From Secundilactobacillus odoratitofui DSM 19909 = JCM 15043 (GTDB lineage: Bacteria; Bacillota; Bacilli; Lactobacillales; Lactobacillaceae): 64,000 nucleotides of DNA. This document shows, one piece after another, positions 39,064-49,300 of the stretch; position 1 is the first letter of the stretch; each line of letters begins with the position of its first letter. The notes under the pieces are model-generated. The model saw only the letters and a program-made list of their open reading frames with translations, searched no databases and had not been told where the DNA came from. The translations under genes were made by a program, and so were the position numbers. The DNA is taken from the NCBI RefSeq assembly GCF_001434895.1, contig NZ_AZEE01000029.1, forward strand, positions 1 through 64,000, read 5' to 3'.

Positions 39064-39753
39064 CTACAGGTATGACAATGGATCATGCTCTTGGTACATA
39101 TGATTTTTGAGTTCAACATTCGTTCTAGCTTCACTGCGAAAACCATATCGACGTCCTCGCTGATCGAACGAAATCACCTGATCCTTGATGACGTAACTCC
39201 GACTTCCAGAAAGTAACTTAGCATCAGCAATTAGTTCTATTGAAATAGTTTCGTGATTATTATCTGTTTGATACCATTTTGCTGCTTGCCACTCTATCTC
39301 TCGCAATGCATCAACCGGATTTTTATCGGCAATTATGTGTGTCTTCAAGATCCCAGCTGGTGCGTTTGACCGTCTACCTAAATACAGTTGAAACTTTGGA
39401 TGTTTTAATGCTGATTCAAGTTCATCTACAAACGCATCGTTTTCACTGCCAATGGCGACCACAAACACTGCGTCCTGCAAGTAATCCCGGTACGTGATTT
39501 TACGTGTGTCTTTTTTCCATTCTACCGTCTGAAATTCATGCAATACCTTACCAGGTTGATCAATACGCACCGCAAACAACAAGTCATTCAAGTCGGTAAT
39601 ACGTTCATCATCCCGATGATAACCAAGTGCAGCTGCCAGCATGCCAATTACCGCACTTTTTGAAGGATAATCATTGGTCGTTCTCCGCGTAAACGTCGCT
39701 TCGTTGCCAAACGACTGTAGTGGTGCCTTAAAATTAATCGCTAAAGTTTTCAT
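39064..39753 (-). CDS. cas5e: Cascade subunit Cas5e
   Basis: 229 residues with the Cas5 N-terminal signature KAPLQSFGNEATFTRRTTNDYPSKSAVIGMLAAALG. Caps the crRNA 5' handle in Cascade. Its start lies 20 bp inside the cas7e coding sequence. Confidence 0.95.
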   Translation of the reverse strand: MKTLAINFKAPLQSFGNEATFTRRTTNDYPSKSAVIGMLAAALGYHRDDERITDLNDLLFAVRIDQPGKVLHEFQTVEWKKDTRKITYRDYLQDAVFVVAIGSENDAFVDELESALKHPKFQLYLGRRSNAPAGILKTHIIADKNPVDALREIEWQAAKWYQTDNNHETISIELIADAKLLSGSRSYVIKDQVISFDQRGRRYGFRSEARTNVELKNHMYQEHDPLSYL

Positions 39754-40810
39754 CCTGCACCGCCTTCTTCAGACCGTCAGATACTTTGTTGAGCAAATCA
39801 TCCACGTTAGTTGCCGAAACGACACCGTCAAGATCTTTAGCCTCAAATTTACTCAATACTGCGGTAAGTTCAGGCTTTTCAACATATTGGCTAGTTGAAT
39901 CATATTCGGCCTCAAGTCTTTTAATTGAAGCCTCTACATAACCATCGTTTGACTTGACCGGTTTTTCAAACGCTGACACTAAGTTGACGGGTGTGTCCGT
40001 TCTCAAACTAACCATTACATAATTAGGTAGTGTTTTATTGGCATAACTATTTTGCTTACCCGTTGGCATCGAAAGTAAGAAGCTCTTAATATAATTCAGT
40101 GCACCGTCAATTGCAGCCTCTTCACCAATATTATGCATTAATTCATGCAAATTGAGGTTGGCATATCGGTACAAGGTGGCCGAATTGTACTCCGACGTTC
40201 CAAGCATTGCTGCACCGGTATTATCTTCGGGTTGATCATCATCTAGCGCAGTATAGTAATCAAATTCAGGAATAATTTCGTGCGTCGAAATGGCATGCGC
40301 AACTTGTGCAGATGCTTCAACATTCAATTCTGGATTATCAGCCACCATCCGACCAAATAACGCTAAGTCCAAGGACTGGTTACCTTTTAGTACAGCCTTG
40401 ACTTCTTTTTTATCCAATTCATCGTGCGAGAGAGCGTACTTAGCTAACTGCTCCAACTGGCCACGACTGACCATCAATAGTGCACCAGTTTGACGGTCTT
40501 TAGTTAATTTAACCCCAGCTGTTTTGAACACTGCATCAACCTTTGCAGTCACATCATCTTCAGATAATGAACTATCTAAATCTGTAATACTTTCAGCCAA
40601 CAATTTTGCGGCATTCTTGGTCCGTAAGCCTTCTGAGACCTTCTCCGCTTTAAATACATCTCGCATCGCATGTTTCCAACTTTGAGACGAAACTCGAGCA
40701 CGAGTTACGCCACCGTACTGCGCAGTTTTTGGTGCACCAGTGTCGTCGCGGTTAATGTTTGAAGAAGGTACAGTTTGTAACACGTTAATATCCACATACA
40801 AATTACTCAT
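39734..40810 (-). CDS. cas7e: Cascade backbone subunit Cas7e (CasC/Cse4)
   Basis: 358 residues starting MSNLYVDINVLQTVPSSNINRDDTGAPKTAQYGGVTRARVSSQSWKHAMR, a hallmark of Cse4/CasC. Polymerises along the spacer part of the crRNA. Overlaps cse2 by 8 bp and cas5e by 20 bp, showing tight translational coupling of Cascade genes. Confidence 0.95.
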   Translation of the reverse strand: MSNLYVDINVLQTVPSSNINRDDTGAPKTAQYGGVTRARVSSQSWKHAMRDVFKAEKVSEGLRTKNAAKLLAESITDLDSSLSEDDVTAKVDAVFKTAGVKLTKDRQTGALLMVSRGQLEQLAKYALSHDELDKKEVKAVLKGNQSLDLALFGRMVADNPELNVEASAQVAHAISTHEIIPEFDYYTALDDDQPEDNTGAAMLGTSEYNSATLYRYANLNLHELMHNIGEEAAIDGALNYIKSFLLSMPTGKQNSYANKTLPNYVMVSLRTDTPVNLVSAFEKPVKSNDGYVEASIKRLEAEYDSTSQYVEKPELTAVLSKFEAKDLDGVVSATNVDDLLNKVSDGLKKAVQDENFSD

Positions 40811-41411
40811 GATCAGTTATCTCCTCTGCTTTTTGTTGACTATTTTCTGTCCGATAGTATTTTTGACCCCAACTCAACTTAATGCGGTTGGCGTATTCAA
40901 AGTTGGCCTGGAACCAATATAAATCCTCTGCAAGTCTTGGAAAATCAATGGTGCCGGTTTTGTCGTTTGACTTCACAATATTGCCCAGTGAAACCAAGCT
41001 ATGAATGACACTGTCCACCGTAGTTGCCGACACTAACGTTTGAAAACGACGATCAAGCGCATCCGAGCTCTCAGCAGTACCACGTAACTTAGCTAATCTT
41101 GAAAAGAAATTCAAGTTTGAATTCGAATCATCTTTTTTCATTAAATAAACCGGTGTTTCTCGTCCTTGTTGCTGGTTGGCAAACAATCTCAATGCGGCAA
41201 AAATCGCAACTTCTGCATGTGTCGGCGTCCCATCTTCGCTTAAATACTTACGATCCAATGCAGCAAAGATGATTGGCCAAACCGGCTGAGCTTTTGGACT
41301 GGTGATTGTTGCCGCACCTCGTAAGCTTGCTAAAGCTGCTCGATTAAGATTTCCATCAGCATACAACCGTCCAATAATTCGTTGTGTTACTTTACCAATT
41401 TCAAAACTCAT
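40803..41411 (-). CDS. cse2: Cascade small subunit Cse2 (CasB)
   Basis: 202 residues, helical, with the CasB features GNLNRAALASLRGAATITSPKAQPVWPIIF and a C-terminal basic region. Two copies line the belly of Cascade and stabilise the R-loop. Starts 5 bp after cas8e. Confidence 0.92.
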   Translation of the reverse strand: MSFEIGKVTQRIIGRLYADGNLNRAALASLRGAATITSPKAQPVWPIIFAALDRKYLSEDGTPTHAEVAIFAALRLFANQQQGRETPVYLMKKDDSNSNLNFFSRLAKLRGTAESSDALDRRFQTLVSATTVDSVIHSLVSLGNIVKSNDKTGTIDFPRLAEDLYWFQANFEYANRIKLSWGQKYYRTENSQQKAEEITDHE

Positions 41412-41416
41412 CTAAC

Positions 41417-43138
41417 TCACCTTTTTCCCAATTCTAAATCTTGGCTAACCCAATAATTCAGTTGATTTTTGGCAGTAAAAATATTTTCCAACTTTCTATT
41501 ATCGTTTTTATCAACAATCGTGATGCCTTTAATATCTCGTGGAGAGGCTTCCTTCATGAAAGCATCAGTTTGTTCATTTACAATTTTCCGCAACGCTTGT
41601 TGCCATTCCTCCGATTTCTTATCCCGATCATCCTGGTCCGTTAATGACTGTAGCCATGCCTTGAATGGCTGATTTAAGCGATCATAAAACTTCGCACTTT
41701 CAGTATTGGCAAAAGCTTTAGAATCAATATTTCGAATTTGCCCGATTTTAGCCACAAATCGCCAATAATCAGACCCGACTTTTTGCGTTCTATCAATCAA
41801 GCCCATAATTCGACCAGGCCAAAAATCGTCGCTGTCATCAAAAAGAATCCCAGCACTAACACTCATATCATCGACTACTTCTGCAACTGGTGCTTGGGAT
41901 GTCGCGTTACCATCACTAATTAATGCTGTGGACACTAGGTTAATCTGCTGAGCATCTGGAATGATGTCCGCGTCATCCAAGGTATTTAACCACTTAACCA
42001 ACCCCGGCTTAAACTGACTGTCTTCTTCACTCGTTTTAACGTATGACCCAAAATTACGCCACATTGCGATGCCAAGTGAGCGGAGGCCCTTAACGGCTGG
42101 TTTAAAGTTCTCAACCGTCGCGTGTTTATCACTTTTATCAATTTTCCAGACAGTCATCGGCTCCAAGAAGCAGTTGATACTACTAAACATCGGCAAACCT
42201 GCACTAAAAATGGTTGGTTGGTCTTCTTGCCACTCAATATGGATCACACGTGACCATGCCGTATACAGGAACGCTAAATTAGTAGGCGCTTGTGCCAACT
42301 TACGTTCTTCAACATACTTGATTACGGTGTCATATTCCCAAACTGGTTTTTGATTCTGATAAATCTGATCACCGTCTGTTTGCACAAGCACCAAATTTAA
42401 CATCAAGGTATCAAATAACGTTTGACCTTTAGCGAACACCGGATTTAATCGATACAGCCAGCCAGCTGGGTTAGAAAATTTCTCTTCCATTTCAATTTTG
42501 GTTTTGTCCGTGACGCCGGTAAAGTTCTGATACGAAATAAGCCAGCGGACCAATTCTGGAATGGTGATTTGGTCCTTAAATTCAGCAACTTTGGGTGAAA
42601 AGATTGCTGGTGTATTACCACTCTCCGATACTTGCCGGTTAATTTGTTTGACCGAAACAGTACCGGTTCCAGTCGCAATCTTCTTTTTGGCGGGAACCAA
42701 CTGGTCGTATTCGTCAGCGGTCACTTGATAAAACGGTGTTCCACCAAAAAAATCAAATTTTGACTGATACAGTTTCAGATATTGCACAACAACGTCAGAA
42801 AACTTACCAGATTGATATAAATCATCCCAAGTATCCAATAAATCATCAGGCTGGTAAGCAAAATCATCTACTGCAGCCTTAACCTGCATTGAGTCTGAGT
42901 CAAGTTCTAGCCAACTATACGGTTCATTGTTGGCGTCGAAACGTGAGTAGACCGTGTGCAAAACTGCCAGTAGCAGCCGCATAATTACTAAATCTTGGGT
43001 TTTCATCTCACCCGCTAATTGTCGATACTGTTGAGCATGTTCGAATAGCGTTGTGAGTGAAACCGTTTGTTCTTCACCGGTTTCAAGTTCAAGCACTTTA
43101 ATCCAAGGATCTGTCACCAAATTAAATTGTTGTACCAT
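41417..43138 (-). CDS. cas8e: Cascade large subunit Cas8e (Cse1/CasA)
   Basis: 573 residues from ATG 43138, which follows AAAGGGAGGGTGACG; a longer frame to 43222 lies inside cas3 and is not used. The N-terminal FNLVTDPWIKVLEL is the usual start of Cse1, and FDFFGGTPFYQV matches the conserved mid-N region. Recognises the PAM and recruits Cas3. The start overlaps the cas3 stop by 17 bp. Confidence 0.94.
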   Translation of the reverse strand: MVQQFNLVTDPWIKVLELETGEEQTVSLTTLFEHAQQYRQLAGEMKTQDLVIMRLLLAVLHTVYSRFDANNEPYSWLELDSDSMQVKAAVDDFAYQPDDLLDTWDDLYQSGKFSDVVVQYLKLYQSKFDFFGGTPFYQVTADEYDQLVPAKKKIATGTGTVSVKQINRQVSESGNTPAIFSPKVAEFKDQITIPELVRWLISYQNFTGVTDKTKIEMEEKFSNPAGWLYRLNPVFAKGQTLFDTLMLNLVLVQTDGDQIYQNQKPVWEYDTVIKYVEERKLAQAPTNLAFLYTAWSRVIHIEWQEDQPTIFSAGLPMFSSINCFLEPMTVWKIDKSDKHATVENFKPAVKGLRSLGIAMWRNFGSYVKTSEEDSQFKPGLVKWLNTLDDADIIPDAQQINLVSTALISDGNATSQAPVAEVVDDMSVSAGILFDDSDDFWPGRIMGLIDRTQKVGSDYWRFVAKIGQIRNIDSKAFANTESAKFYDRLNQPFKAWLQSLTDQDDRDKKSEEWQQALRKIVNEQTDAFMKEASPRDIKGITIVDKNDNRKLENIFTAKNQLNYWVSQDLELGKR

Positions 43139-45881
43139 CGTCACCCTCCCTTTCGTAGCTGAGTCCCCGTTCAATTGAATAGTGCAACTGCCAAGCGCCA
43201 AGTTGAGCGTCGTTGTTATCATCTAAAGGCAATGCAAGTGCGCCTTTCAGCCACTTACTAGCCTGCCAATCTGGGAAAAGACGACTGGTTCGGCGCTCTA
43301 ATTCTTGAATCGCACTATCGATGTCTCTCGTCACTGCTGCCGGAATGCGAATTAACTGTGTCGCGATTTCCTTTGACTGGCACTCTTTCAAGGGTCTGCC
43401 GTCCAATAGAAAATTGCCATCTGACGTATGTTGAACAAGAATGACTTCCAATGTTTCTTGAATATCCCGAACAGCGGCACTAGCACGTTGTTCGCTTTGA
43501 TCGACATTTTTTTGGCTACGGCTTAACCAACCGTGTAAATTATCACGTCGGCCAAATTTAGGTCGATCAATTCGAAACACTTTTGCTTTGTCTTCTTTTT
43601 GTTTCAAGTCGTGTTCAAAGTCCCGTTTAGCAGCTATGATACCGGATTCATCGGGGTCCTGATTAAAATTGTAAACCTGTTGCACCAATTTTGAAATATC
43701 ACCAGGTAAATTAATTGACTTGTCTAATACTTCATCTGTCTTCATCAATAAGTATTTACCGTAAATCGACTCATTCGCATCACCATACTCACCCATCTTT
43801 TGAATACCCATTACAACAAGCTTTGGTTCTTGCAATTTAATCGGTCGTTCAATCTGACGACGATGCAATCGGCCGGCACGTTGTAGGATTAGATCCATCG
43901 GAGCAATATCCGTATACATCACGTCAAAATCTATGTCGAGTGATTGTTCAAGAACCTGGGTACCAATAACTACGAGTTTTTCAGGTCGTTTGCCTTTTTT
44001 CCCAATCAAGTTTTGTAAATATTGTTCACGCTTAACTCGCTCCGGTGCCAATAAGGCTGAATGAAGTAGCACACATTCAATATCTTCCGGTAAAATTGCC
44101 GCTAATTGTTGTGCACGTTTGACCGTATTTACAATAATTCCGGCCACTCCGCCACCATCAATATCAGTTAATACCTTTTGAATTAACGCTTCATCATCTA
44201 TGTTCAGTCGTTGAACGTTTAACTGAAGTGGTTTTTGATCAGAAACACCTGGGAATTCGGTTGTTTGCTTAACCTGTTTACCATCCAAAATTGTAAGTAG
44301 TGGATAAGCTTCAGAATCACGCCAATTATCTGGGACCAATGATTCATCAACGTTGTTGAAATTAGCATTATATTTACCTTCGAAGTAAGCCTTCAACAGG
44401 TTATTGCGAGTCTGCTTAGGCAAAGTTGCTGACAGAATGACCACTGGTACGTGATAAATACCTAGCCAATTTAAAGCCCGGTATAAGAACTGGTCCATAA
44501 AGCAGTCGTATGCGTGAGCTTCATCGAGAATAACTACCTTATCACTCAGACCAATATGCCTCAAAAACAGATGTCGCTGTTTTAACCCCATCAATAATAA
44601 ATTATCAACAGTACCCACACTGAATTTGGAGAGAATCGATTTTTTACCAGAAAACCAACTATTAATCGTTACAGCACCGGTATCTTGAACGTTGGCTGCG
44701 GTTGGAAGACTTTGGTAGTTCGGATTGAACTTCGATTTTCCATGCATCAAATTAATCGAAAAATTAGTGTCCTGCCGTTGCGCTTGCCAAGACAACCAGT
44801 CATCCACCCGATCAAACATTGCGTTAGAGGTTGCCTGAGTTGGTAGTCCGAAGAAAAGACCGTCGCTACCAGTTTTATAGGCGAGCTGTTCAGCTGCCAC
44901 CAAGGCAATTTCAGTCTTGCCTAAACCCATCGGCGCCTCGACGACGATGATACCTGGGTCCTTACAATCATTAATGGCCGTTGTCATAGCTTTTTGAACA
45001 GGCCGAGGTGAAAATCCCCAGCGGGCTTCATAGGGATCCTGATTACCATTACTAATGTTTTGTGGTTGCCACTTGTCATCAAGTGACCAAGTTAACATTG
45101 CAGACTGAAAACGACTGGTTTCATCAATATCATCAAACGATTCGTCAATACCAATTAGTGGAAACATGACTTTATCAGTGTCATTGCCTAACCACTCACT
45201 GGAAGCTAACCAATCAGCAGTGATTAATAGCCCTTCTAAGATTACAGCCTGTGGTTGAGTCACATTGGGTACTTCGTCTACTGATTCATATCCAGCTTTT
45301 GATAGTGCCATTTCGACTAACGCACGTTGGACGTCTTGCCAAGGTTTTTGGATTTCAGGGTCCTGATCGCTCTGCCAATAATTGGCTTTATAGTCTTTGA
45401 TTTGTTTTTTCGGCTTATTCTCATCTGGCATCCCGTGATGGGCCCCAATGATTGCACCGATTGATTCTGGTACGCCATATTCTTCTAAAATCGCCTCACC
45501 GGCTCTACCATGTGGTGACTGTTTTCTCGCTGCTAAATCCGTTTCGTCTAAACCGGTAAAACCACTCTGAATGAGTTGTTCAATTAAGCGACCATCAATT
45601 TCTTGCTCATGTCCATATGAGGGCTGCGTCTGAAATGATGGAAGCGCTTTCCCAAGATCGTGGCTGAAGCCGATAAATTTAACCAGTTTTTGAAGACTTT
45701 CTTCGTTTAAATTAGTCAATAGAAGTCTTTTTTGGCTATCACTGAGCCAATGATTAAATAGCCAATTGATGGTTAGTTCCGCATCCTCCAAATGAGTCAG
45801 TAGCGGGAGCCACAGTTGTTGCCCATCTTCCGTTCGTTTCTTACCCCAGAGTGCTTTGATTTGTTGATTGGTGTTTGCCAT
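43122..45881 (-). CDS. cas3: CRISPR helicase-nuclease Cas3
   Basis: 919 residues, full length. The HD nuclease domain (1-240) has FSHDLGKALPSFQTQ (His74-Asp75) and IGAHHGMPDENK. The SF2 helicase follows: Walker A APMGLGKTEIAL near residue 315, ILDEAHAYD, LSATLPKQTR, TQVLEQSLDIDFDVMYTD and QRAGRLHR. It nicks and degrades DNA marked by Cascade. First gene of the cas operon cas3-cas8e-cse2-cas7e-cas5e-cas6e-cas1-cas2. Promoter upstream (see the crRNA-like element). Confidence 0.96.
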   Translation of the reverse strand: MANTNQQIKALWGKKRTEDGQQLWLPLLTHLEDAELTINWLFNHWLSDSQKRLLLTNLNEESLQKLVKFIGFSHDLGKALPSFQTQPSYGHEQEIDGRLIEQLIQSGFTGLDETDLAARKQSPHGRAGEAILEEYGVPESIGAIIGAHHGMPDENKPKKQIKDYKANYWQSDQDPEIQKPWQDVQRALVEMALSKAGYESVDEVPNVTQPQAVILEGLLITADWLASSEWLGNDTDKVMFPLIGIDESFDDIDETSRFQSAMLTWSLDDKWQPQNISNGNQDPYEARWGFSPRPVQKAMTTAINDCKDPGIIVVEAPMGLGKTEIALVAAEQLAYKTGSDGLFFGLPTQATSNAMFDRVDDWLSWQAQRQDTNFSINLMHGKSKFNPNYQSLPTAANVQDTGAVTINSWFSGKKSILSKFSVGTVDNLLLMGLKQRHLFLRHIGLSDKVVILDEAHAYDCFMDQFLYRALNWLGIYHVPVVILSATLPKQTRNNLLKAYFEGKYNANFNNVDESLVPDNWRDSEAYPLLTILDGKQVKQTTEFPGVSDQKPLQLNVQRLNIDDEALIQKVLTDIDGGGVAGIIVNTVKRAQQLAAILPEDIECVLLHSALLAPERVKREQYLQNLIGKKGKRPEKLVVIGTQVLEQSLDIDFDVMYTDIAPMDLILQRAGRLHRRQIERPIKLQEPKLVVMGIQKMGEYGDANESIYGKYLLMKTDEVLDKSINLPGDISKLVQQVYNFNQDPDESGIIAAKRDFEHDLKQKEDKAKVFRIDRPKFGRRDNLHGWLSRSQKNVDQSEQRASAAVRDIQETLEVILVQHTSDGNFLLDGRPLKECQSKEIATQLIRIPAAVTRDIDSAIQELERRTSRLFPDWQASKWLKGALALPLDDNNDAQLGAWQLHYSIERGLSYEREGDDGTTI

Positions 45882-45936
45882 TTCGTTTGTCTTCTTTCTG
45901 GTAAATACAATGTTATCTAAATTTACCTAAAGCATA

Positions 45937-45991
45937 AACAACTATCGCTAAAATTTCAAGTATTTATACCTGAATTTCGTTAATAGTTGTT
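45937..45991 (-). promoter_or_regulatory. Probable cas operon promoter flanked by an inverted repeat
   Basis: On the minus strand TATAAA (plus 45963-45968) is a plausible -10, about 80 bases before the cas3 ATG; the -35 is poor. The 9-bp arms AACAACTAT (45937-45945) and ATAGTTGTT (45983-45991) lie on either side of the -10. Both arms contain the TTGTT(T) string also present in the seed of the adjacent crRNA-like element. Confidence 0.5.
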
Positions 45992-46068
45992 TTCAACACC
46001 TGCTAATGCAGGGAATACTTTCGCTCTAGTAAAAACAATTGGATCACCCTCGCACAGCGAGGAACAAC
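45991..46068 (-). ncRNA. crRNA-like element with two degenerate repeats, candidate Cas-regulating RNA (CreR type)
   Basis: Read on the minus strand: repeat-like psiR1 (46041-46068) GTTGTTCCTCGC, TGT, GCGAGGGTGATCC keeps the stem and the 3' GGTGATCC that forms the crRNA 5' handle. Then a 22-nt spacer (46019-46040), AATTGTTTTTACTAGAGCGAAA in two parts AATTGTTTTTA / CTAGAGCGAAA. Then psiR2 (45991-46018) GTATTCCCTGC, ATTA, GCAGG with the repeat's 5' GTATTC. A TATACT -10 with an extended TG lies a few bases upstream of psiR1. It is isolated from all arrays and immediately precedes the cas3 promoter. This matches the layout of Cas-regulating RNAs reported for type I systems. Confidence 0.65.
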
Positions 46069-46115
46069 ATATCACAAAATGAGTATATCATTATTTTGAT
46101 TAGGTTGACTAATTT

Positions 46116-46304
46116 TCAATAATCAATACCAGGTTCTATTACCGGTTCAAAGGGTTTTCCAGTTAAAAGCGCTTCACGAATGTGGTGCACAACATCGGTA
46201 TCATTTAAATAAATTGGATAAGCAATGCTGAAAAATTCGCAGTACGCAAAAATTAATTGCTCGTCTGGAATTGCTGCTACTTCAGCGGGACTCATTGGCC
46301 GCAT
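46116..46304 (-). CDS. Small acidic protein upstream of the crRNA-like element
   Basis: 62 residues (MRPMSPAEVAAIPDEQLIFAYCEFF.., ..HHIREALLTGKPFEPVIEPGIDY). A consensus AAGGAGGTGGGTCT ribosome-binding site precedes the ATG, so translation is likely. No family recognised. It lies alone between the distal end of array 3 and the crRNA-like element, on the cas strand. Confidence 0.65.
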   Translation of the reverse strand: MRPMSPAEVAAIPDEQLIFAYCEFFSIAYPIYLNDTDVVHHIREALLTGKPFEPVIEPGIDY

Positions 46305-46366
46305 AGACCCACCTCCTTATTGAATTGTATGGAAAACACGATTCGTGTGCGTTTGCAGTGGTGATT

Positions 46367-49300
46367 GAATCGCCTCCGCATTTACGGAGAATACATTGCA
46401 CTGGTTGTCTTCGCTACCCCACCTTTGGAATCACCTCCGCATGTGCGGAGAATACGAGCTTGCTCTTTTTGCGACGGTTTTTGGGGGAGAATCACCTCCG
46501 CATGCGCGGAGAATACCGCTAGACACCGCCAAGCTGACCACGATTGAGAGGATCAGCGGAGAATACATCTGGAAGCAGCTCAAAATGACCGCGAGGCTAG
46601 GATCACCTCCGCATGTGCGGAGAATACTTGATGTGGAGACCGTGAACGATTCCAGGCATAAGGATCACCTCCGCATGTGCGGAGAATACTCACACAAGCC
46701 AACTGAAACTGGTTCAATACTGGGATCACCTCCGCATGTGCGGAGAATACCGACCATGGACCAACCTACTACCAAAACCGTCGGGATCACCTCCGCATGT
46801 GCGGAGAATACACTTAATCGATTTGTTATTGGTGATGGTGAGCTTGGGATCACCTCCGCATGTGCGGAGAATACAGCTCGCCCAGATAGTGACGATGAGT
46901 TTTTGCGGGATCACCTCCGCATGTGCGGAGAATACTCGCTATGAAGATTAAAGAAAACACTGCCCTTAGGATCACCTCCGCATGTGCGGAGAATACTTGC
47001 AGGCCTGTCTAAGTTGGTTAAGTGCCTCGGGATCACCTCCGCATGTGCGGAGAATACACCCGAAAAGGCCGTCATGTTTAGCCAGTACCTGGATCACCTC
47101 CGCATGTGCGGAGAATACATCGACGCCAGCAAGCAAGTAGCTGGCAACTGGGGATCACCTCCGCATGTGCGGAGAATACCAGTGACTAAAATTCTACAAA
47201 CTGAACGGTTTGGGATCACCTCCGCATGTGCGGAGAATACACTTTCGCAAACCAACGGCGGCCGCTACACGTAGGATCACCTCCGCATGTGCGGAGAATA
47301 CTAATTGTGGTAGAACGAGTTTGAAGACAATTTGGGATCACCTCCGCATGTGCGGAGAATACCCTGATAGGTCTTACTGCTGGATAGCTTTTTCAGGATC
47401 ACCTCCGCATGTGCGGAGAATACAATGGTACGAGAACTATTTAAGGAAAAAGTGTGGGATCACCTCCGCATGTGCGGAGAATACAAAAAGATACCGCCTA
47501 AGCCCAGTGCAACAGGGGGATCACCTCCGCATGTGCGGAGAATACCGCCTCAGCATCCTCATCAACCCAACCCATCGGGGATCACCTCCGCATGTGCGGA
47601 GAATACAATGAAAAGATGTTTCTTAGATAATATTTCCAGGGATCACCTCCGCATGTGCGGAGAATACTGAATCAACAAATTAGCCCGATGCCTGAGTTTG
47701 GGATCACCTCCGCATGTGCGGAGAATACTGTGTATCTTAGTCCGGTGCCAAGTTTGTTTGAGGATCACCTCCGCATGTGCGGAGAATACCGCAATGAACC
47801 AGATAATGAAAAGATTGTAGCAGGATCACCTCCGCATGTGCGGAGAATACGACCTAAATAAATACGGTACTGTTCCGGGAATGGGATCACCTCCGCATGT
47901 GCGGAGAATACGGCATTTGTACCCCAAATGTTCCCCAAGATATCAGGATCACCTCCGCATGTGCGGAGAATACTGCCTTCAAGTTCTGAATCGTATTTTA
48001 GTAGGTAGGATCACCTCCGCATGTGCGGAGAATACTTCTTTTTGCTTTTTACGCTTGATATACAGGCGGGATCACCTCCGCATGTGCGGAGAATACTTAA
48101 GTTCAAATAGTATTCAAAATCTTTAGCAGGGATCACCTCCGCATGTGCGGAGAATACTTTGAGTGGCACCAAATCACGACTGATCAATCGGGATCACCTC
48201 CGCATGTGCGGAGAATACTCACTGGCAATTCGCTTGCCAAGTCCGTTATCGGGATCACCTCCGCATGTGCGGAGAATACCAGGGCGAAGCTGACTTGTAT
48301 TTCAAACTGTTAGGATCACCTCCGCATGTGCGGAGAATACATTGCCTTATGATGTTCAAGACGCTAATCGCAAGGATCACCTCCGCATGTGCGGAGAATA
48401 CCTCAAGAACGTGTTGTCGTCCATCTCAAAGTGGGGATCACCTCCGCATGTGCGGAGAATACGTAAGTGTGTAGGGTATGTATGGTTGTGACGGGGGATC
48501 ACCTCCGCATGTGCGGAGAATACAAATTACTGAAGAAAATTATAGCGATTATATTGGGATCACCTCCGCATGTGCGGAGAATACTTGAAAATGTATTAGT
48601 TTCAACTACGATTTCAAGGATCACCTCCGCATGTGCGGAGAATACTTCGAAAAAGATTCAAAATTTGATACATTTTGGGGATCACCTCCGCATGTGCGGA
48701 GAATACCTCAGTATGCTGCTAAACCGTTCGCTGCACTGGGGATCACCTCCGCATGTGCGGAGAATACACAGCGGGAAAAGATACCGTGACGGCGGCATTG
48801 GGATCACCTCCGCATGTGCGGAGAATACTAGAGAGGTGATGATAATGAGGCGATATACTTTAGGATCACCTCCGCATGTGCGGAGAATACACAGCGGGAA
48901 AAGATACCGTGACGGCGGCATTGGGATCACCTCCGCATGTGCGGAGAATACCGGTTATTGAGTGGCTGGAAGGAAGGTGAGCAAGGATCACCTCCGCATG
49001 TGCGGAGAATACCACGGTAAGTCGCATCAGCTGGAATCCGCATGGGGATCACCTCCGCATGTGCGGAGAATACTCTGTAATGTTTTCCCAATTATTTGGT
49101 GTTAAGGGATCACCTCCGCATGTGCGGAGAATACACTGACACCAAGACACAGGCCAAGCAAGCTGAGGGATCACCTCCGCATGTGCGGAGAATACAGGGA
49201 CAAGCAACGGGGGCGAAATAGATGGCAGGGATCACCTCCGCATGTGCGGAGAATACTATTTAGACGATATGTCGATGCTGGGACAGATGGGATCACCTCC

